From positions 1-5,979 of the forward strand of contig JACQNY010000045.1 of assembly GCA_016202795.1 (NCBI GenBank): a stretch of 5,979 bases of DNA. The letters run 5' to 3'. Position numbers and translations under genes: made by a program. Under the pieces are notes generated by a model, which had not been told where the DNA came from, made no database searches, and was given only the letters and a program-made list of their open reading frames with translations. The DNA comes from Candidatus Aenigmatarchaeota archaeon (GTDB lineage: Archaea > Aenigmatarchaeota > Aenigmatarchaeia > JACPZZ01). Below, piece by piece: positions 1 to 3,655 of the stretch (position 1 is its first letter; each line of letters opens with the position of its first letter).

Positions 1-18
1 ATATAACATTCTGCCGAG

Positions 19-28
19 TTAAAAATAT
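19..28 (+). promoter_or_regulatory. Candidate archaeal TATA box upstream of the peroxiredoxin gene
   Basis: TTAAAAATAT fits the AT-rich archaeal TATA consensus. From its centre, a 26 bp spacing would put the transcript start near base 50, just before the start codon. That would leave the GGGGGT Shine-Dalgarno-like run at 45-50 at or outside the 5' end. An alternative box is ATATAA at the very edge of the window (1-6), which would start a longer leader that includes GGGGGT. The sequence does not decide between them. Confidence 0.35.
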
Positions 29-57
29 GTCAATCAAATGTTACGGGGGTTAGGATT

Positions 58-525
58 TTGATGGCTTTGGAGCAAGGGCAAAAAGCGCCCAATTTTTACG
101 CTAAAAACGACTCCGGCAAAGAATTGCGGTTAAGCGATCTCAAGGACAAGAAAGTCATTTTATATTTTTATCCAAAAGACGACACAACCGGCTGCGTAAA
201 GGAGGCCTGCTCGTTCAGGGACGACATTCGTTCGTTAGCGTCGAAAGGCGCCGTTGTCATAGGCGTAAGCCCGGACAGCGCAGAATCGCACAAAAAATTC
301 AAGAAAAAATACAGCCTCAACTTCTTTCTTGTTAGTGACACAAGCAACGAAATAACAAAAGCTTACGGCGTCTGGAAAAAGAAAAAGTTCATGGGCAGGG
401 AATTCATGGGCGTCGAGCGTACAACGTTCGTAATAAACGAGAAGGGTATCATAGAAAAAATATTTCCGCGTGTAAGTCCCGACGGCCACTCAAAGGAAGT
501 ATTGGAATTTTTGGATTCTTTATGA
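58..525 (+). CDS. Peroxiredoxin, PrxQ/BCP type (thioredoxin-dependent thiol peroxidase)
   Basis: This is a cytoplasmic thiol peroxidase that reduces hydrogen peroxide and organic hydroperoxides. The AhpC/TSA thioredoxin fold spans essentially the whole 155 residues, the normal length for PrxQ/BCP. The signature YFYPKDDTTGC places the peroxidatic cysteine at C46. C51, five residues later, is the resolving cysteine of the atypical two-Cys subgroup. Thr replaces the usual Pro just before the GC of the TPGC motif. Later family blocks are visible, such as VIGVSPDSAESHKKF and RTTFVINEKG. Two starts are possible: TTG at 58 or the adjacent ATG at 61. GGGGGT at 45-50 lies 7 bases before the TTG, a good spacing that favours 58; the ATG alternative removes one residue. 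The stop overlaps the next start by four bases (ATGA), so the two are co-transcribed. The reductant is unknown; the glutaredoxin-like gene downstream is a candidate. Confidence 0.93.
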   Translation: MMALEQGQKAPNFYAKNDSGKELRLSDLKDKKVILYFYPKDDTTGCVKEACSFRDDIRSLASKGAVVIGVSPDSAESHKKFKKKYSLNFFLVSDTSNEITKAYGVWKKKKFMGREFMGVERTTFVINEKGIIEKIFPRVSPDGHSKEVLEFLDSL

Positions 526-1301
526 ACAATCTACGCATAGTTTCTCTTGCGCCTAGTAACACTGAAATAATGTTTTCGCTTGGTTTAGGTTCGAACGTTG
601 TCGGCGTAACAAGGTTCTGCGATTATCCTGCTGAAGCCAAAAAAATAACAAAAACAGGCGGCTGGATAGACACGGAATACGGAAAAATAGAATCGCTTAA
701 GCCGGATTTGATCCTGACGTCCACGTTTTTGCAGGAAAAAACTGCGGAAACCTTGAGTGCAAAAGGGTTTCGCGTAGTTCATACGGACCCGAAAAACCTT
801 GCCGAAGTTTATGAAAGTATAATAACAATAGGAAAAGCTTGCGGAAAGTTAGAAGAAGCGAAAAGCATTGTACGAAAAATGATGAATGACATGGACAAGA
901 TAAAAGAAAATTCCGCCAACAGGCCTAAAGCAAGGGTTTACTGCGAAGAATGGCATCGACCTCCCACGGTATCGGCGAATTGGGTTCCCGATATAATCGA
1001 AATTGCCGGCGGAATAAGCATGATAAAAAGCGGCCAAATAAGCCGTGAAACGAGTTTGGAAGAAGTCGCAAAATTTGAACCGGAAATTATTTTAGTTTCT
1101 TTATGCGGTTTCGGCGAAAAGGCTGACAAAAAATTCATATTACAAAGGCCCGGCTGGGAAAACCTGGAAGCTGTGAAAAACAATAAACTAATAGTACTAG
1201 ACGACTCGCTTTTGAACAGGCCCGGTCCTAGGCTCGTGGATGCGACAAAGCTTATGCGTGTCCTGTTTAACGGTTGTCGAACGATTCAAAAAACGGGGTA
1301 A
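522..1301 (+). CDS. Cobalamin/siderophore-type substrate-binding protein (BtuF-like), without signal peptide
   Basis: The 259 residues match the periplasmic-binding-protein domain of vitamin B12 and Fe(III)-siderophore ABC importers. The first lobe opens with RIVSLAPSNTE (residues 5-15), followed by VGVTRFCDYP (27-36), the family's ligand-site loop. SLKPDLIL (58-65) and the helix linker follow. The second lobe has CEEWHRPP (141-148), NWVPDIIEIAGG (153-164) and a closing segment with RPGPRL. This arrangement is closest to proteins annotated as cobalamin-binding. The first beta strand begins at residue 4, so there is no signal peptide or lipobox, and no in-frame extension is plausible because the ATG overlaps the peroxiredoxin stop (ATGA). 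No permease or ATPase gene lies in the window. A solitary cytosolic binding protein is therefore likelier than a working importer subunit. The ligand (corrinoid, haem or iron chelate) cannot be read from sequence. Confidence 0.85.
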   Translation: MNNLRIVSLAPSNTEIMFSLGLGSNVVGVTRFCDYPAEAKKITKTGGWIDTEYGKIESLKPDLILTSTFLQEKTAETLSAKGFRVVHTDPKNLAEVYESIITIGKACGKLEEAKSIVRKMMNDMDKIKENSANRPKARVYCEEWHRPPTVSANWVPDIIEIAGGISMIKSGQISRETSLEEVAKFEPEIILVSLCGFGEKADKKFILQRPGWENLEAVKNNKLIVLDDSLLNRPGPRLVDATKLMRVLFNGCRTIQKTG

Positions 1302-1302
1302 G

Positions 1303-1310
1303 TTATTTAA
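1303..1310 (+). promoter_or_regulatory. Weak candidate TATA box before the glutaredoxin-like gene
   Basis: TTATTTAA lies in the 42-base gap between the binding-protein stop and the GTG start at 1344. A 26 bp spacing puts a transcript start near 1333, leaving a leader of about 11 bases. AAGGCGAT (1333-1340) in that leader could pair partly with the 16S 3' end. The gap is short enough that read-through from the upstream genes is equally plausible, so this may be only an internal promoter or chance. Confidence 0.25.
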
Positions 1311-1343
1311 CCTACCGGCTACAAAAATAAGCAAGGCGATTTT

Positions 1344-1574
1344 GTGGAAGTTACGGTATACGGAGCTGAGTGGTGCCCTTGGTGCCACAAAGTAAAAGAC
1401 TTTCTAAAAACCAACAAGGTAAAATTCGATGATAGAAATGTGGATGAATTAAAGTGGGCAAAAGAGGCGTTTGACAAATCCGGTCAGGCAGGAATACCTG
1501 TTACGGACATAAACGGTGACATCGTTATCGGTTATGACGTCCAAACGCTCAAAAAACTTCTGAAATTAAAGTGA
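1344..1574 (+). CDS. Glutaredoxin-like thiol-disulfide oxidoreductase (CPWC, NrdH/YruB type)
   Basis: This 76-residue single thioredoxin-fold domain is the usual size for NrdH/YruB-type glutaredoxins. The redox pair is C11-P12-W13-C14 after the first strand (VTVYGAEW). The segment SGQAGIPVTDINGDIVIGYD holds the conserved cis-proline (P52) and the closing G-Y/F-D. That form, with GIPV in place of the TVP loop of classical glutaredoxins, points to the NrdH/YruB branch. Tryptophan between the catalytic cysteines is less common than Tyr or Phe and may tune the redox potential. Translation starts at GTG, the only start that keeps the N-terminal strand intact. A likely role is electron donor to the peroxiredoxin at 58-525 or to another disulfide enzyme; this rests on location only. 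The next gene starts four bases after its stop. Confidence 0.9.
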   Translation: MEVTVYGAEWCPWCHKVKDFLKTNKVKFDDRNVDELKWAKEAFDKSGQAGIPVTDINGDIVIGYDVQTLKKLLKLK

Positions 1575-1578
1575 TTTG

Positions 1579-1713
1579 ATGGTCAAAGAAAATCAAGACG
1601 AAGAAGAAAACATTACAAAACTGATTTTCGCGTGCAAAATCTGCGAAAAGATGTACAAAAAACCTGGCATGTGCAAAGCTTGCGATATTGTTCTAAAACC
1701 CAAGGCGGCATGA
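1579..1713 (+). CDS. Small four-cysteine zinc-ribbon protein, possible heavy-metal-binding segment
   Basis: The 44-residue frame runs from ATG 1579 to TGA 1711-1713. An acidic N-terminus (residues 5-10, NQDEEE) precedes FACKIC (17-22) and PGMCKAC (29-35). C19, C22, C32 and C35 give a CxxC-x9-CxxC zinc ribbon. The tail KKPGMCKACDIVLKPK resembles the PGKCPxCGMxLxP part of the heavy-metal-binding segment found in copper ATPases and copper-binding proteins, although the first pair lacks the CPMHP form; a plain rubredoxin-like zinc ribbon is the alternative. Support for a real gene: the start is four bases after the glutaredoxin stop, GTGAT (1571-1575) can serve as a Shine-Dalgarno, the cysteine spacing is regular, and an oligo-T run begins immediately after the stop. 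It is probably the last gene of the plus-strand operon. Confidence 0.72.
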   Translation: MVKENQDEEENITKLIFACKICEKMYKKPGMCKACDIVLKPKAA

Positions 1714-1767
1714 TTTTTTCAGTTAGAACTAAAGGTTTTTCTTTTACCTTAAGGCTTTTCTTTTTCA
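1714..1767 (+). terminator. Oligo-T termination region after the plus-strand operon
   Basis: Directly after the zinc-ribbon stop come TTTTTT (1714-1719) and the further pyrimidine runs GGTTTTTCTTTTACC and GGCTTTTCTTTTTC. Archaeal RNA polymerase terminates at multiple U tracts without needing a strong hairpin, so this fits a terminator for the 58-1713 gene group. AAGGT (1732-1736) and ACCTT (1746-1750) could form a weak stem around one T tract. Confidence 0.6.
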
Positions 1768-1774
1768 AAAGACA

Positions 1775-1794
1775 ATGAAAACCGCAGTTTTCAT
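1775..1794. terminator. Perfect 8-bp hairpin in the convergent gap
   Basis: ATGAAAAC pairs perfectly with GTTTTCAT around a CGCA loop. The hairpin lies between the convergent zinc-ribbon and oxidoreductase genes, one base from a second perfect hairpin. For the minus-strand oxidoreductase transcript it is the second of the two and is followed by a short T-rich stretch (TTGTCTTTTG on that strand). A bidirectional terminator or an RNA 3'-end stabiliser is the likely role. Confidence 0.55.
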
Positions 1795-1795
1795 G

Positions 1796-1820
1796 CATAG
1801 GAAATCATAGATTTCCTATG
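1796..1820. terminator. Perfect 11-bp hairpin just after the oxidoreductase stop
   Basis: CATAGGAAATC is followed by a three-base loop (ATA) and its exact complement GATTTCCTATG. It begins six bases past the minus-strand oxidoreductase stop. No T run follows on either strand immediately, so a canonical bacterial rho-independent terminator is not shown. Together with the hairpin at 1775-1794 it probably ends or protects the oxidoreductase mRNA. Confidence 0.6.
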
Positions 1821-1826
1821 AAAGGC

Positions 1827-2522
1827 TTAGACATACTTCTCGAAGTGTATTTTTTCCTTTGGAAAGCCCAGTTCTTCCGCGATCTTGCGCATCTGTTCAA
1901 CCATCTCAGCCACACCGCAAAGGTAGATGTCCTTGTTTATTACGTCTTTGATCAGCTTTTTCATAGTATCCTGGACATAACCGCGTTCGCCGTTCCACGT
2001 TTTCGAGGCACGACTCAACGAAGGAATGAAATGAAAATTTTTGTGCTTCGCAGCAATCGCCTCGAAATCTTTTTTATAAATTATGTCGTTTTCCGTCCGA
2101 ACGCCGAAAAAAAGCCATATCTCCCTGCCTGTTCCGCGCTCAAAAATAGTTTGTATCATAGGTTTTATTGACGATATCCCAGTCCCTGTCGCGGCAAAAA
2201 TTATGTCGTTGTTAATATTATCTTGGAGAATAAAACGCCCCATCGGTCCTTGCATCTTTAATTTATCGCCCGCTTTTGTATGAAACATAAAATTTGACGC
2301 ATGTCCGCCTTCAACCCGTTTTACACAAAACTCTGCGTAGTCTTGGTTGGAAGGGGGCGAGGAGACGGAGTATGGTTTTACGCTTCCGTCGTCAGGTATG
2401 AACACCTGGAAATATTGGCCTGGCTTAAAATCAACCCATTTCGCCGGTTTTATCCGCACTATGCGTACGTCAGGAACCTCTTCAAACGAGCCGATAACCA
2501 AGCTTTCAAACATTTCGGCCAT
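1827..2522 (-). CDS. FAD/NAD(P)-binding oxidoreductase, ferredoxin-reductase fold
   Basis: This 231-residue flavoprotein transfers electrons between NAD(P)H and a one-electron or disulfide partner. The N-terminal FAD beta-barrel (about 5-100) has FKPGQYFQVFIP (32-43), KPYSVSSPP (49-57) and GPMGRF (92-97). The second of these is the RxYS flavin motif with Lys for Arg. The C-terminal nucleotide-binding domain has ATGTGISSIKPM (111-122), LFFGVRTENDIIY (138-149), WNGERGYV (176-183) and YLCGVAEMV (200-208), where family members usually read CGP. It ends in IHFEKYV. There is no N- or C-terminal 2Fe-2S ferredoxin domain, so the electron partner must be a separate protein. AAGGT lies about five bases before the ATG. 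It follows the NYN-like gene on the same strand by 103 bases; co-transcription is possible. The physiological partner is unknown. Confidence 0.88.
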   Translation of the reverse strand: MAEMFESLVIGSFEEVPDVRIVRIKPAKWVDFKPGQYFQVFIPDDGSVKPYSVSSPPSNQDYAEFCVKRVEGGHASNFMFHTKAGDKLKMQGPMGRFILQDNINNDIIFAATGTGISSIKPMIQTIFERGTGREIWLFFGVRTENDIIYKKDFEAIAAKHKNFHFIPSLSRASKTWNGERGYVQDTMKKLIKDVINKDIYLCGVAEMVEQMRKIAEELGFPKEKIHFEKYV

Positions 2523-2625
2523 AGTCTACCTTTTGATCAAACCTTTGAGCTATCTGCTTACTTGGTCTTAAAGAAAACATATTTTGGCGGTTCTATTTGT
2601 TTCTTTTTTGTTTGCACAACCATAA

Positions 2626-3153
2626 TTATGACACGGTTTTAATAAGTCTGCCTGGCCTCTGCAACTCGGTTGGAACCGTATTCAGTTTCCCGAGCGCTTC
2701 CAAAAGCTCACCACGCAATGTGGGTCCGTAAACAATAAGGCCGTCCCCTTTTCTGATGCCGTCTTGGTGCTTATACATTACCCGCTCTCCGCCGCTGATA
2801 TATTCCGCAGCAACATCCCCCACATAACGCGCAGAGCGTATGGCGAAATCGACACGACAAGCTGCATGGCTGCCTTTTGACTGATCTATTTTAGGGGTTT
2901 TATGAACAGGCAAAAATACAACTTCAAGCGGTGCTGTGTGCTCTGAAATTAAATTCATTGACCTGAGGTACTCGTCGACTTTGTTTCCGGGTTGGACACT
3001 TCTGTAAACTACAACCGCCTCTTCGACGTACAGCCCCTCAAGCCAGAGGAGCGCTTTCAAATCCCCGACAAACGAATCCCTGTTCCTTTCTCCATTTGTG
3101 TGAAACAGGTCATAGCTTCGTATATTCTCCCATTCCACGATGTGCAACGGCAT
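2626..3153 (-). CDS. Putative NYN (PIN-like) domain protein with altered active site
   Basis: The 175-residue protein is not instantly recognisable, but its landmarks fit the NYN/LabA-type PIN-like fold. A first strand ends in VEWENI (6-11), where NYN proteins have D-x-x-N or DWENI. KGSHAACRVDFAIRSA (93-108) matches the KGVDVALAIDAL helix, and YISGGERV (118-125) sits where LVSGDGDF is expected. A final RKGDGLIVYGP (134-144) matches the GKRVIVxGP strand. NYN domains are metal-dependent ribonucleases that use several aspartates. Here the first Asp is Glu7, the helix Asp is His96 (D102 is kept), and the SGDxD aspartates are Gly122 and Arg124. If the fold call is right, catalysis is probably lost or changed. 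ATG 3153 has no Shine-Dalgarno and lies 26.5 bp from the shared TATA box, consistent with a leaderless transcript. The fold assignment is pattern matching only. Confidence 0.5.
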   Translation of the reverse strand: MPLHIVEWENIRSYDLFHTNGERNRDSFVGDLKALLWLEGLYVEEAVVVYRSVQPGNKVDEYLRSMNLISEHTAPLEVVFLPVHKTPKIDQSKGSHAACRVDFAIRSARYVGDVAAEYISGGERVMYKHQDGIRKGDGLIVYGPTLRGELLEALGKLNTVPTELQRPGRLIKTVS

Positions 3154-3174
3154 GCTATGCTTAAGAATCTCAAC

Positions 3175-3184
3175 TTTAAAAATA
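3175..3184. promoter_or_regulatory. Shared bidirectional TATA element for the NYN-like and nuclease genes
   Basis: TTTAAAAATA on the plus strand reads TATTTTTAAA on the minus strand, and both look like archaeal TATA boxes. The box centre (3179.5) is 26.5 bp from the nuclease ATG at 3206 and 26.5 bp from the NYN-like ATG at 3153. Archaeal transcription starts about 25-27 bp from the TATA centre, so both mRNAs would begin at or next to their ATG. Neither gene has a Shine-Dalgarno, which agrees. This is the only TATA-like element in the 52-base gap. Confidence 0.6.
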
Positions 3185-3205
3185 CGGTTTTCAAAGCAGT
3201 ATTTA

Positions 3206-3655
3206 ATGAAAACTAAAAAATTCGCTTTTATTTTAATAATTCTGGCGATCGCGACTCTGGTGTATTATCAGAATTTTGCAAAAACCGGTGCGTGTAAAGG
3301 CTTCGCTTCCTGTTTTTCCGGCAAAATAGACCGCGTCGTCGATGGTGATACGCTAATCGTAACGAACACAACAGTACGTCTCGCATTGGTAAACGCGCCT
3401 GAAAAATTCGAAGAAATGGGCAAAGAGGCGGAAAATTTCACAGCCAACCTGTGCCCGACTGGCTCCGAAGCATTGGTTGACGAAGACGACAAACAAAAAT
3501 CCGGAAGTTACGGTCGTGTTGTGGCAGTCGTTTATTGTGATGGAAAAAACCTCAACGAACTTCTGCTTGAAAACGGTTTCGGAGAAATTTATTATTCCTA
3601 TTGCAAAACAAGCGAATTCGCGAACGAGAAATGGGCTAAACGGTATGGGTGTTAA
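3206..3655 (+). CDS. Membrane-anchored thermonuclease (staphylococcal nuclease homologue)
   Basis: This is a predicted extracytoplasmic DNA/RNA endonuclease of the SNase family. In 149 residues, a lysine-led hydrophobic helix (FAFILIILAIATLVYY, 6-21) forms an anchor or signal peptide. The OB-fold nuclease domain follows from about residue 38. VVDGDT (44-49) supplies the metal-ligand Asp48, RLALVNAPE (58-66) supplies catalytic Arg58 and Glu66, and YGR (102-104) supplies Arg104; these correspond to D21, R35, E43 and R87 of the staphylococcal enzyme. The D40 position is Asn63, a variation seen in other family members. Six cysteines (30, 36, 83, 111, 133, 149) could form disulfides outside the cell. 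The start at 3206 is chosen over ATG 3140 because it gives a clean signal sequence and sits at leaderless distance from the TATA box. It may scavenge nucleotides or degrade foreign DNA. Its stop interlocks with that of the ATPase. Confidence 0.88.
   Translation: MKTKKFAFILIILAIATLVYYQNFAKTGACKGFASCFSGKIDRVVDGDTLIVTNTTVRLALVNAPEKFEEMGKEAENFTANLCPTGSEALVDEDDKQKSGSYGRVVAVVYCDGKNLNELLLENGFGEIYYSYCKTSEFANEKWAKRYGC

Noticed and set aside
585..1183. Several 60-80-residue minus-strand frames inside the binding-protein gene
   Set aside because: They are shadows of the cobalamin-type binding protein, with no motifs or start signals.
1818..2171. 117-residue plus-strand frame opposite the flavin oxidoreductase
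   Set aside because: It is antisense to a well-supported oxidoreductase, has no ribosome site or motif, and its start lies within the hairpin at 1796-1820.
2558..2623. 21-residue minus-strand frame between the NYN-like and oxidoreductase genes
   Set aside because: It starts two bases after the NYN-like stop and is lysine-rich, but it is too short and too AT-rich to tell from chance. Its ATG is part of a CATAATTATG palindrome and it shows no motif.
2301..2642. 113-residue plus-strand frame opposite the oxidoreductase start and upstream gap
   Set aside because: It is a shadow frame of the oxidoreductase N-terminus, with no recognisable domain and no promoter or ribosome site.
3140..3205. Longer N-terminus for the nuclease from ATG 3140
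   Set aside because: It would add 22 residues in front of a good signal anchor, overlap the start of the divergent NYN-like gene, and lie upstream of the TATA element that fits the 3206 start.
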